Below are positions 1 to 9,664 of a stretch of 64,000 nucleotides of DNA, one piece after another (the first letter of the stretch is position 1; the number at the start of each line of letters is the position of its first letter). The stretch is from Nansenia antarctica (Eukaryota > Chordata > Actinopteri > Argentiniformes > Microstomatidae), in the NCBI GenBank assembly GCA_963989245.1, contig CAXDII010000319.1:327501-391500 (forward strand), given 5' to 3'. Made by a program: the position numbers and the translations under genes. The notes beneath the pieces are model-generated. The model worked only from the letters and a program-made list of their open reading frames with translations, did not search any database and was not told the DNA's origin.

Positions 1-305
1 GTAGAGGGGATGAAGAGGTCTGTACAGGGGGGTAGGGGGGATGAGGAGGTATGTACAGGGGGGTAGAGGGGATGGAGAGGTCTGTACAGGGGGTAGAGGG
101 GATGGAGAGGTCTGTAGAGGTGGGTAGAGGAGATGTAGAGGTGGGTAGAGGTGATGAAGAGGTCTGTAGAGGTGGGTAGAGGGGATGAAGAGGTCTGTAC
201 AGGGGGGTAGAGGGGATGAAGAGGTCTGTAGAGGTGGGTAGAGGGGATGAAGAGGTCTGTACAGGGGGGTAGAGGGGATGGCGAGGTCTGTACAGGGGGG
301 TAGAG
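1..305. repeat. G-rich minisatellite, about 31-bp units
   Basis: Tandem units of about 30-32 bp built on GTAGAGGGGATGAAGAGG followed by TCTGTACAGGGGG or TCTGTAGAGGTGG. About ten units are visible and the first is cut by the window start. The plus strand is almost free of C, so it is strand-asymmetric and G-rich. There is no coding potential. The end is at the change to mixed sequence after GGGGGGTAGAG. Confidence 0.9.
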
Positions 306-421
306 CTATTCTCATGCTAAAATCGACTGTAAATCCAGATTTTAAAGTTGATATTCTTCCCCGTGGAGCATGCCCCCATAACCTGTGCCCCACCCAAAAT
401 GTTTAGCACCAGCCGCCACTG
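306..421. other. Non-repetitive junction between minisatellite and satellite
   Basis: About 116 bp of mixed-composition sequence that matches neither the minisatellite nor the 271-bp satellite and does not recur in the window. No ORF or RNA gene is visible. It marks the left edge of the satellite array, whose first recognisable bases (GGCTGCACACACGC) begin at 422. Confidence 0.6.
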
Positions 422-2050
422 GGCTGCACACACGCAATTCAAGTTGCTCTGATTGTCATTTAGAGTTACATTATAGGAGCATTCAGCAACAAGTCAAAAT
501 GTGCTCCAGAAAAGCAGAAAACAACACTGATAGAACTTGAGAACGAATGCAAAAAACAGTCCACTCTAAGAACAGGCCGCTTGGACACTTTCAGAACAGC
601 TCTGTTAATGACTGAAAACAGCTCTCGAAGAGATTGTCAAAAGAGACTCTGAAAACGAAACGTTGATCACTTTTGAGCAAAAGGCTGCACACACGCAATT
701 CAAGTTGCTCTGATTGTCATTTAGAGTTACATTATAGGATTATTGAACAACAAGTCAAAATGTGCTCGTGAAAGGCAGAAAACAACAATTTGATAGTTTG
801 ATATAACTTGAGAACGAATGCAAAAAACAGTCCACTCTAAGAACAGGCCGCTTGGACACTTTCAGGACAGCTCTGTTAATGACTGAAAACAGCTCTCGAA
901 GAGATTGTCAAAAGAGACTCCGAAAACGAAACGTTGATCACTTTTGAGCAAAAGGCTGCACACCCGCAATTCAAGTTGCTCTGATTGTCATTTAGAGTTA
1001 CATTATAGGAGCATTCAACAACAAGTCAAAATGTGCTCGTGAAAGGCAGAAAACAACACTTTGATAGTTTGATATAACTTGAGAACGAATGCAAAAAACA
1101 GTCCACTCTAAGAACAGGCCGCTTGGACACTTTCAGAACAGCTCTGTTAATGACTGAAAACAGCTCTCGAAGAGATTGTCAAAAGAGACTCTGAAAACGA
1201 AACGTTGATCACTTTTGAGCAAAAGGCTGCACACACGCAATTCAAGTTGCTCTGATTGTCATTTAGAGTTACAATATAGGATTATTCAACAACAAGTCAA
1301 AATGTGCTCGTGAAAGGCAGAAAACAACACTTTGATAGTTTGATATAACTTGAGAACGAATGCAAAAAACAGTCCACTCTAAGAACAGGCCGCTTGGACA
1401 CTTTCAGAACAGCTCAGTTAATGACTGAAAACAGCTCTCGAAGAGATTGTCAAAAGAGACTCCGAAAACGAAACGTTGATCACTTTTGAGCAAAAGGCTG
1501 CACACACGCAATTCAAGTTGCTCTGATTGTCATTTAGAGTTACATTATAGGATTATTCAACAACAAGTCAAAATGTGCTCGTGAAAGGCAGAAAACAACA
1601 CTTTGATAGTTTGATATAACTTGAGAACGAATGCAAAAAACAGTCCACTCTAAGAACAGGCCGCTTGGACACTTTCAGAACAGCTCTGTTAATGACTGAA
1701 AACAGCTCTCGAAGAGATTGTCAAAAGAGACTCTGAAAACGAAACGTTGATCACTTTTGAGCAAAAGGCTGCACACACGCAATTCAAGTTGCTCTGATTG
1801 TCATTTAGAGTTACATTATAGGATTATTCAACAACAAGTCAAAATGTGCTCGTGAAAGGCAGAAAACAACACTTTGATAGTTTGATATAACTTGAGAACG
1901 AATGCAAAAAACAGTCCACTCTAAGAACAGGCCGCTTGGACACTTTCAGAACAGCTCTGTTAATGACTGAAAACAGCTCTCGAAGAGATTGTCAAAAGAG
2001 ACTCTGAAAACGAAACGTTGATCACTTTTGAGCAAAAGGCTGCACACACG
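422..2050 (+). repeat. 271-bp satellite array, left part (six monomers plus 13 bp)
   Basis: Monomer starts, taken at GGCTGCACAC, fall at 422, 683, 954, 1225, 1496, 1767 and 2038. This gives lengths of 261, 271, 271, 271, 271 and 271. The first monomer is a 261-bp variant: it lacks part of the TTTGATAGTTTGATATAAC stretch and carries GAGCATTCAGC and GCTCCAGAAAAGC. The second has TTATTGAAC and TCAGGACAGC, the third starts with CACCCGC, and the fourth has ACAATATAGG, CTCAGTT and CTCCG. This ordered set of variants recurs at 23815-25442 and 55708-57335. No ORF of 60 codons is present. The array is interrupted 13 bp into the seventh monomer. Confidence 0.97.
2049..2050. other. Left 2-bp target-site duplication (CG)
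   Basis: The satellite reads ACACACG up to 2050 and then the transposon begins. The uninterrupted monomer reads ACACACGCAATTC. The CG is repeated directly after the right end, so the duplication is 2 bp. Confidence 0.85.
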
Positions 2051-2065
2051 CACTGTAAAAAATTG
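2051..2065 (+). repeat. Left terminal inverted repeat of the CMC element
   Basis: CACTGTAAAAAATTG is identical to the reverse complement of 13813-13827. The CACTG start is typical of animal EnSpm/CACTA-like elements. Confidence 0.93.
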
Positions 2066-2126
2066 CTATAAATTTACAGCGGAATCTCACTGTAATTAAC
2101 CGTTTCTTCACCTTACAGTAAAATAC
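2066..2126. promoter_or_regulatory. Left subterminal motif region
   Basis: Short copies of the motif family CACTGTAA, TTACAGTAAAAT and ATACAGTG occur in both orientations within 75 bp of the left end. The same motif family fills the right end. In CACTA elements such subterminal repeats bind the transposition proteins. That role is inferred here from position and family. Confidence 0.6.
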
Positions 2127-2249
2127 AGTGGAAAGCTATGCATTGTGGGTATTTAGGTCGTATTCATGCTCTACAGCCGTTTGAAATTCAGCGGGATTTT
2201 CATAATTTTGACAGCACTCAGCATCCCAGAGGAGCAAAAGAGTCAACAG
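2127..2249 (+). promoter_or_regulatory. Probable promoter and untranslated first exon of the CMC transcripts
   Basis: There is no long ORF. The stretch ends in a strong splice-donor context, CAACAG/GTATGT, with GT at 2250-2251. The transposase start codon lies far downstream, just after a polypyrimidine acceptor ending at 6915, so a leader exon near the left end fits. The transcription start cannot be placed and no TATA box was recognised. This is an inference from splice signals only. Confidence 0.4.
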
Positions 2250-2460
2250 GTATGTCATTTTGCACACTACTGTATGTTTACTGAATGTATCTAATTGTGT
2301 AGTTTAGTTTGATTTAATTGGGAACAATTGCATAGCAATAACCTCATAGCATCGCAATGTTAGCTGGCTAGTTAGTCTAGCTTTATTTGTGGAAATATAT
2401 TCGTCTTTGCGGTGTGAAGTTCATAACCATTTCATTTAACAGTCATAGAACGTAACATTA
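2250..2460 (+). other. Left part of inferred leader intron, no gene
   Basis: AT-rich sequence with TTAGCTGGCTAGTTAGTCTAGC-like stretches between the inferred donor at 2250 and the hAT insertion. No ORF or further repeat was recognised. It is the left part of an inferred intron (2250-6915). Confidence 0.4.
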
Positions 2461-2468
2461 CAGCGGAG
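2461..2468. other. Left 8-bp target-site duplication of hAT (CAGCGGAG)
   Basis: CAGCGGAG directly precedes the hAT end and is repeated at 5647-5654 after the other end. An 8-bp duplication is diagnostic of hAT transposons. Confidence 0.93.
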
Positions 2469-2485
2469 CAGTGATGCCGGTAACG

Positions 2486-2507
2486 CGATACTAAGTATCG
2501 CGATACT
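2486..2507. repeat. Overlapping palindromes in the left hAT subterminus
   Basis: AGTATCGCGATACT at 2494-2507 is a perfect 14-bp palindrome. It overlaps the odd-centred palindrome GCGATACTAAGTATCGC at 2486-2502. A further TATCGCGATACT copy lies near 2540. Such subterminal palindromes are candidate transposase-binding sites (inference). Confidence 0.75.
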
Positions 2508-2797
2508 CTAATCTGATTACTTTTCCCAGTAATGACTATTCTATCGCGATACTATTTCCAAATCAGTAATCTGATTAAAGTTACTTATTCGAGTGACTGT
2601 GCGTTACTATTGCGTTACTACCTCATAACTTAGGCTAAATGCAGTATTTCTTTGTAATGTTCGATAGTAAACAAACATTTATTGCTTTTCTCGCGTCTTG
2701 GGGAGTGACGTCAGTGATCACGTTTTCAACACGAGGTGCAGCAGAATCGCTCACGTGTATCACCACGCTGATTGCACAGTGTAAACAGAAGCGTATA

Positions 2798-2962
2798 ATG
2801 GAGCGAGAACAGAGATATGCGTTAAATAGCTGGAAATATAGGGATTATTTTGAGTTTGTGTCAGCAAAGGATGACAAGAACATAAATGTTCGTTGTACAC
2901 TCTGTGCTGGCAAGAAAATATTGTCCTGTGGTAAAAGCCTGAATGGTCAGGGTAGGTTTTAG
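2798..2962 (+). pseudogene. hAT transposase remnant: N-terminal BED zinc finger fragment
   Basis: From the ATG at 2798 the frame reads about 54 codons to a stop at 2960-2962. The segment W-K-Y-R-D-Y-F-E-F, then N-I-N-V-R-C-T-L-C-A-G-K, resembles the start of BED zinc fingers in hAT transposases: aromatic residues first, then the CxxC pair. The expected downstream His pair and the whole RNase-H-like catalytic domain are missing. A GTAGGT at 2952-2957 could be an old splice donor. The same frame is open upstream to 2639, but that part resembles nothing known. The TTAA-flanked element is inserted about 30 bp after the stop. This is a broken gene with no expected activity. Confidence 0.65.
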
Positions 2963-3009
2963 GTTTTGTGAAACCCCTCCTTGCTACTGTTAAGGGGAGG
3001 CTACCCCCC

Positions 3010-4334
<1,325 letters not shown>

Positions 4335-4858
4335 GGGCTAGAGACTTGAAATCACTTTTGTCTGAAAGCTGGCATCCCACTGATGGTGTGTGTCTTTTTC
4401 TGTTCCCCTGGCTACATAGGAAGTGTCCCAAAGGTGAGCCTAAAGTTCAGGAGGTCGCCAATGTTAAACGGCTGAGTGGGGAGGGGTAGTGAGTGACTAA
4501 ATTGAGTGCTGTTTGGTGATACATTGGGCTAGAGATCTGAAATCACTTTTGGCTGAAAGCTGGCATCCCACTGATGGTGTGTGTCTTTTTCTGTTCCCCT
4601 GGCTACATAGGAAGTGTCCCAAAAGTGAGCCTAAAGTTCAGGAGGTCGCCAATGTTAAACGGTGGGTCACAGTGATTGACTAAATTGAGCGCTGTTTGGT
4701 GATACATTGGGCTAGAGACTTGAAATCACTTTTGTCTGAAAGCTGGCATCCCACTGATGGTGTGTGTCTTTTTCTGTTCCCCTGGCTACATAGGAAGTGT
4801 CCCAAAAGTGTCCCTAAAGTTCAGTAGGTCGCCAATGTTAAACGGCTGAGTGGAGAGG
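4335..4858. repeat. Three tandem copies of a 183-191 bp unit
   Basis: GGGCTAGAGA begins units at 4335, 4526 and 4709 (spacings 191 and 183). Each contains GAAATCACTTTTG, GCTGGCATCCCACTGATGG, CTGGCTACATAGGAAGTG and CGCCAATGTTAAACGG in the same order. Copies differ by scattered substitutions and small indels, so this is a moderately old local duplication. No coding frame persists across the units. Confidence 0.93.
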
Positions 4859-5060
4859 CTAGTTCCGCCTTCCGCGTCACATGGGACACGACAACCAATC
4901 ACATTCGAGAATTTTCGCATCAACCAATAGAATCGCGTATTCTAAAAGAATGCAACCTATCTATTTTAGTGATTGGTTGCTGATACAAGGGGCGTTGTAA
5001 ATTTTGGAAGCGGCCATTTTGAGCACAAGAAACACATCTTTCAAACAAGGCCAGGCTTGA
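4859..5060 (-). promoter_or_regulatory. CCAAT/YY1-like promoter region of the TTAA element
   Basis: CCAAT boxes lie at 4895-4899 and 4924-4928, with an inverted one (ATTGG) at 4972-4976. A YY1-like site, AAAATGGCCGC on the minus strand, lies at 5010-5020. The minus-strand ATG inside that site opens a frame of only about 18 codons (MAASK start) that stops at 4961. This could be the start of a lost coding sequence or chance. Promoter function is inferred from motif clustering only. Confidence 0.35.
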
Positions 5061-5302
5061 TGTATTTCAGACAGCAGCCGTTTCGGTAACGCTGTGCGTA
5101 AACTACTAACTTTTGGCGAATTTATGAGGATTTTACGGACGCATGCACCACAATCAAGTAAAATAAACAACCAAATGTGTTTTTGTCGACGTTGTATTGT
5201 CACTAATATGAAAGAAAACATGTTTAGGAGGCAAAAGAGCAACTCATCTCAAAATCGGGGAAAAATGGGAAATTGCGTTTTGAGGGGGGTAGCCCCACTT
5301 AA

Positions 5303-5646
5303 ATAAAGATTATATTTATTTTATTGTTTAAAAACAAGTATTTATGTTGGGTGAGGCAAAGAAAGACTCTTTATTTTGTTGTTTTAAGTTATTGTTTAAA
5401 GTTTAATTATGTAATTTAAGTTACTGTTAAAATAAAGTGAGTTTTGGCAAAACCAGTTTTCATTTTTATGTTGCGGGTGGGGGGGGGGGGGGGGTCGGGT
5501 GCCTAGGCAGCTGCCAATAGTAACTAAAAAAGTAACTAGTAATCTAACTTAGTTACTTTTAAAATCAAGTAACTAGATTACTTTTTAAAGGAGTAATCAG
5601 TAATCAGTAATCAGAATACTTTTCCAAAGTAACTGTGGCAACACTG
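5303..5646. other. Right end of the hAT element
   Basis: AT-rich, with several AATAAA-like signals (about 5302, 5322, 5430) that could be the old 3' end of the hAT gene, then a run of 16 G at 5479-5494, then the subterminal GTAACTAG/GTTACT array and the inverted terminus ending GGCAACACTG. The hAT transposase C-terminal region is absent. Confidence 0.7.
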
Positions 5647-5654
5647 CAGCGGAG
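5647..5654. other. Right 8-bp target-site duplication of hAT (CAGCGGAG)
   Basis: Exact copy of 2461-2468 directly after GGCAACACTG. It restores the uninterrupted CMC sequence ATTACAGCGGAGTGATAC when the hAT is removed. Confidence 0.93.
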
Positions 5655-6915
5655 TGATACTTGTAGTCAGAAGTGCGTGTGCAGTCGAGCAGTGATATCG
5701 AAGGAACAGTGAGCTGAGCGCGGTAACGTTAGTTGGGAGCTGGAACGTTCGAGCAACGCACTTTGCAGGTTGGAAGAGAGGTAGCAGTTAGCTATAGGAG
5801 CGCCAGTGTATGCACCAGCCCGCTCCCTCGTTCGCAGGACCGGCAGCACCAAAGCTAGAACTGTAATGTGTCTAATATTTGCAGTATAACGTAAGTTGGT
5901 ACTAGAAATATAGACTGCAGAGTGGGATACCACGTTTGCTCTGACACCAAAACTGTCCGCACGTGTAATGTTAACTTAACGTTACATGTCCACTGTGCGT
6001 GAACAAAGGTAACGTCAGCTAGCCAGTAGCAGCTCATTTGGTGTCTTATTGCTAACGTTATATCTTGTCTTGCTTTCATTGGTAGCCGTTATTACACTTA
6101 GCTATTATACGAATTGCTAGTACAACGTATTCATGGTATAACTAAGTAGATTTTCTCTAATGCTTTAATGTCAGCACATGTGGACCAACTAGCTAATACC
6201 AGCAGTGGCTGCAAAGGTGTTTCATTGCGAAATCTGGTCTAGTATTTATTGGTAGCAAAACCCCTTTCATGAGATCATACAGATAGTAAGTGAGAACAAT
6301 TATAGTCACATTACAATATAGTGACATAATCACATTAGCTAGATTAGACTGTCTTTGTCCTGACACCGAACTGTCAGCACGTGGTGTGTCCACTGTCGCG
6401 TGTGAGCTAGCCAACTTAGCAGCTAGCTTTTACAATCTCATTAGCACGTGTTACCACGTGGCATTGCAATATCTTGTCTTGCTTTAATTGATAATTATTA
6501 TACTGTAACTACATTGCTAGTAAGTTATTAGAACTGTCTAATTATGGTATAATAACCTTAAGTCAGTGTGTTTGATCTGATGTCAAAATGTCTGCACATA
6601 AGTAGTAGCTACCAGCTAAGTTAGCTGCAAAGCAATCACACTGTCTTGCTTTTATTGATAGCAAATGTGCTCGCATAAGGTCCTACTCATATTATAATTT
6701 GTAATATAGCCTAATTATAATACTACAATAACATAGAATATCAAGTGGGATGCCATGTTTGGTCAGACACCTTTTTTTCTGTCCACAGGTGAGTGTCCAG
6801 TCCTTCCAGGGGTGTGAGCTGAGCTTATTTGTCAAGTTATCACGTGAGTCACCTGTCTAGTGTCTGTGAGCCACCTGTCTGTAGTCTGTCAGTTGTGTTT
6901 TTTTCTTTTCTTCAG
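5655..6915 (+). repeat. Inferred leader intron of the transposase with degenerate direct repeats
   Basis: There is no plausible coding region. Related blocks recur in order. GATACCACGTTTG...CTGACACC...CTGTCCGCACGTG (about 5925-5965) resembles 6346-6385, 6569-6600 and 6746-6800. ATCTTGTCTTGCTTT followed by ATTGRTA is seen at about 6062, 6472 and 6640, with a weaker copy near 6225. Many TTAGCTAGC and TAACGTTA words are present. This looks like an old tandem repeat of a few hundred bp that has decayed. The stretch ends in a polypyrimidine tract and AG at 6914-6915, a likely splice acceptor 25 bp before the transposase ATG. Confidence 0.55.
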
Positions 6916-6940
6916 TTAACATAACACATTATCACCCAAA

Positions 6941-9664
6941 ATGTTCCCTTGTCAATTTTGCACGCATGAATCCATCTCCATATTGGCTTATATAAGACAT
7001 ATGAAAATACATAGGAACATTCCTAATTCCTCTTTCAGGTGTTGCATTTCTGATTGTAAGAGAACCTTTACAAAATTCCAAGCCTTCAAATTACACATGT
7101 ACAGGAACCACAAGAAACGTCAGTATGTGGTGGAGCCTAGATTGTGCAGTGGCAATCTTAGCTTGATATGCAGTGTTGAGATGTGCAATGTCCGATGTAA
7201 GGATCTGACTGGGTTCTTTTCCCATTTAAAAACCCACATTAAAGAAGGTGGAACAGTTATGTGTCCATTCAGACAGTGTGATAAGACATTCCGTGTTATA
7301 TCCACGTTCACATCGCACCTGTCCAGAGCACATAGAAGTTGTTCGGAGGCAAGTCTGGTCAAATCAATTCTAGAGACACCTGCTGTTAATCTAGAAACTA
7401 GCAGTGAGATCGGTGCAGGGGAGCTGCATTTAAATGAGCAGTTTGAAGCTATGACCTCCAGTGAGGGTGGTGAGGAATTAGATGTTTGCCCTGAGGGTGG
7501 CGAGCAGTCAGAGGTTTGCCCTGAAGATGCAGACGAAGCCTTGTTCATGAGAAACTTGGCCCTGTTTTACTTGAAGTTGCAGGCAAAGCTATTGCTTCCT
7601 TCATCCGTTATTCAAACTATAATTGAAGATTTTCAGTCTGTACATGACATCAGTCAATCGCATCTACTTTATAAGTTAAAGGAGAAATTGGTTACTCTGG
7701 GGGTTTCAGAGGATGACATAAAGAATGTGATAGATGTGGTGAAATCAGAAGACCTCTTTCACGCTTGCAACACATACACATTGAAAACAGATCATAGAAG
7801 GAAGACTGTGTTTAAAAAGAGTTTCAATTTTGTAGAGCCTATGCCCATCTGCTTAGGTCAGGATGAAGCAGGTAAAGAGCGCTTTGTGCAGTATGTTCCC
7901 ATCAAGGAAACAATTGAATCTCTTTTGAAATGTGATTCAGTCAGGAAGCAGCACCAGGAAACACATTCACGTGCTCAAAACAAAAATGTCATTCAGGACA
8001 TTTGGGATGGTAGGAATGCTGCAGAAAACCCGCTCTTTAAGACGGAGGCCTCAACTCTAGGCTTGGTCCTATACCAGGATTCGTTTGAAGTTGTAAATCC
8101 TTTGGGTTCTGGGAAAAAGAAGCACAAAATACTTGCAGTATACCTAACGCTCGCAGACATTTTGCCGCACAATCGGTCTAGCATTGATCAGATGCAACTT
8201 GTTCTTCTTTGTAGGGAGGTTGACTTTAAGTATTTTGGTCAACAATTAGTGATGGGCCAGTTGGTCAAGGACCTCAAAGAACTTGAAGTCAATGGTATTG
8301 CATTTCCTGATGGGCGGATTGTGAAAGGAACTCTGTGTGCTATCGCAGGAGATAATCTTGGTTCTCACAACATAGGAGGCTTTGTGGAGAACTTTAGCAA
8401 AAGTAAACACTTTTGCAGATACTGTGACATTGACAGGACTGCATTTGAGTCTGACCCTCTAGCAAAAGGTTTGAACAGGACCGTGGAGTCCTACAAAAAT
8501 GCTGTACAAACTCAGGGCGATGATGCACAGGGTAATACTACAGGTATTAAGTTTGACTCTCTCTTTAACGAACTCCAGTACTATCACGTTTGTCAGCCAG
8601 GCTTACCTCCATGCCTTGGTCATGATCTATTTGAAGGTGTTGTGTCGTATGATCTGGCATTATATATCAAACATCTTGTCACTAAAGACAAACACTTCAC
8701 CTATACTGAGTTGAACAGAAGAATAAATCAGCTTAAGTATCTTGGTAATGATGCTCATGACAAACCTTGTGAGATTAATCCTGGGAGTGAGAAGCTTGGG
8801 GGTCATGCTGTGCAGAACTGGTGTTTCCTGCGATTGCTACCAGTCTTGGTTGGAGATAAGATCGAAAGCCCAACTGACAATAAAGTGTGGCAACTAGTGT
8901 TGCAACTTAGGCAGATCGTTGAGTTCATTTGTGCACCTACTATTACCCCTGGTCAGATAGCCTATTTAAGCATTCTGATTGATGAGTATTTGCATTTTCG
9001 ATTGGAGGCATTTCCCAATCATCCCCTGAAACCCAAGCACCACTACATCACTCATTACCCAGACCTGATTGTTCGCTTTGGCCCTCTCATTCGTCTGTGG
9101 ACCCTAAGATTTGAGAGTAAGCACACATATTTTAAGCAGTGTGCGAGAAAGTTACACAATTTTAAGAATTTGTGTTCTACTCTTGCAGAGAGGCATCAGC
9201 TTCTTCAAGCTTTCTTAAGTGCTGGCAACTTATTCCCACCACGTGTTGTAGCTGAGAAGACAACTGATTTTGTCTCTGGAGACTATAATGAGGAGATTAG
9301 ACAAGCAGTTTCTCACCATACCTTTCAGCCTATTGACACTGTTGTAGCACATGACATCATTGTGAAGGGTACTAAATATAGAAAGAACATGTGTCTTGTA
9401 ATGAACAGCAATGATGTGGGGCTCATATTTGGTAAAATAAGAATTATTATAATTCAGGGAGAGTCTGTATTTTTTGTCACACAAAATTTCCAATCGGTGA
9501 GGCTCACTGATCAAGGCATTTATTGCCTTGCAACCACACCTGTGCAGAGACAACTGTGTTGTATTGACCAAGAGAGTCTTGCTGATTATTACCCTTTGCC
9601 TGAATATGAAATATGTGGCTTGTCAGTAATTCTCCTTCACCATTCTTTCCCATGTCTAGAATAA
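6941..9664 (+). CDS. CMC/EnSpm-type transposase with four C2H2 zinc fingers, 907 aa
   Basis: DNA-cutting and joining protein of the element, expected to act in the nucleus on the CACTG ends. The N-terminus has four C2H2 fingers: C4-C7-H20-H24, C34-C39-H52-H57, C77-C82-H95-H99 and C108-C113-H126-H131. An acidic linker follows, with a duplicated 10-residue GGEELDVCPE/GGEQSEVCPE block. The catalytic part shows YQDSFEVVNPLG (D380), AGDNLGSHNIGGF (D471), a zinc-knuckle-like CRYC (C492/C495) and HDLFEGV (E565). D380/D471/E565 is my candidate DDE triad for the CMC family. The conserved THYPDLIVRFGP and FESKHTYFK blocks follow. It is a single intact exon. The start is chosen because the first finger begins at residue 4 and a splice acceptor lies 25 bp upstream. 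The stop overlaps the start of gene 2. Substrate specificity is inferred. Confidence 0.92.
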   Translation: MFPCQFCTHESISILAYIRHMKIHRNIPNSSFRCCISDCKRTFTKFQAFKLHMYRNHKKRQYVVEPRLCSGNLSLICSVEMCNVRCKDLTGFFSHLKTHIKEGGTVMCPFRQCDKTFRVISTFTSHLSRAHRSCSEASLVKSILETPAVNLETSSEIGAGELHLNEQFEAMTSSEGGEELDVCPEGGEQSEVCPEDADEALFMRNLALFYLKLQAKLLLPSSVIQTIIEDFQSVHDISQSHLLYKLKEKLVTLGVSEDDIKNVIDVVKSEDLFHACNTYTLKTDHRRKTVFKKSFNFVEPMPICLGQDEAGKERFVQYVPIKETIESLLKCDSVRKQHQETHSRAQNKNVIQDIWDGRNAAENPLFKTEASTLGLVLYQDSFEVVNPLGSGKKKHKILAVYLTLADILPHNRSSIDQMQLVLLCREVDFKYFGQQLVMGQLVKDLKELEVNGIAFPDGRIVKGTLCAIAGDNLGSHNIGGFVENFSKSKHFCRYCDIDRTAFESDPLAKGLNRTVESYKNAVQTQGDDAQGNTTGIKFDSLFNELQYYHVCQPGLPPCLGHDLFEGVVSYDLALYIKHLVTKDKHFTYTELNRRINQLKYLGNDAHDKPCEINPGSEKLGGHAVQNWCFLRLLPVLVGDKIESPTDNKVWQLVLQLRQIVEFICAPTITPGQIAYLSILIDEYLHFRLEAFPNHPLKPKHHYITHYPDLIVRFGPLIRLWTLRFESKHTYFKQCARKLHNFKNLCSTLAERHQLLQAFLSAGNLFPPRVVAEKTTDFVSGDYNEEIRQAVSHHTFQPIDTVVAHDIIVKGTKYRKNMCLVMNSNDVGLIFGKIRIIIIQGESVFFVTQNFQSVRLTDQGIYCLATTPVQRQLCCIDQESLADYYPLPEYEICGLSVILLHHSFPCLE
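9631..9659 (+). promoter_or_regulatory. Candidate alternative splice acceptor for gene 2
   Basis: A pyrimidine-rich run (TTCTCCTTCACCATTCTTTC) leads to CATGTCTAG ending at 9659, inside the last codons of the transposase. Splicing here would join a leader exon to AATAATG, so the first ATG would be that of gene 2 (9664). This offers a way to make two proteins from one promoter, as reported for plant CACTA elements. It is an inference from the motif. Confidence 0.5.

Noticed and set aside
2639..2962. Complete 107-aa gene at the left end of the hAT element
   Set aside because: Only the last 54 codons look like a BED finger, and they stop before its His residues. The upstream part matches nothing. 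It is kept only as a pseudogene fragment.
4961..5242. 93-aa minus-strand ORF near the right end of the TTAA element
   Set aside because: No domain was recognised. It overlaps the promoter-like region and is probably leader sequence or chance.
7120..9571. Minus-strand ORFs of 63-142 codons within the transposase
   Set aside because: They are antisense to a clear, domain-bearing coding frame and have no recognisable content.
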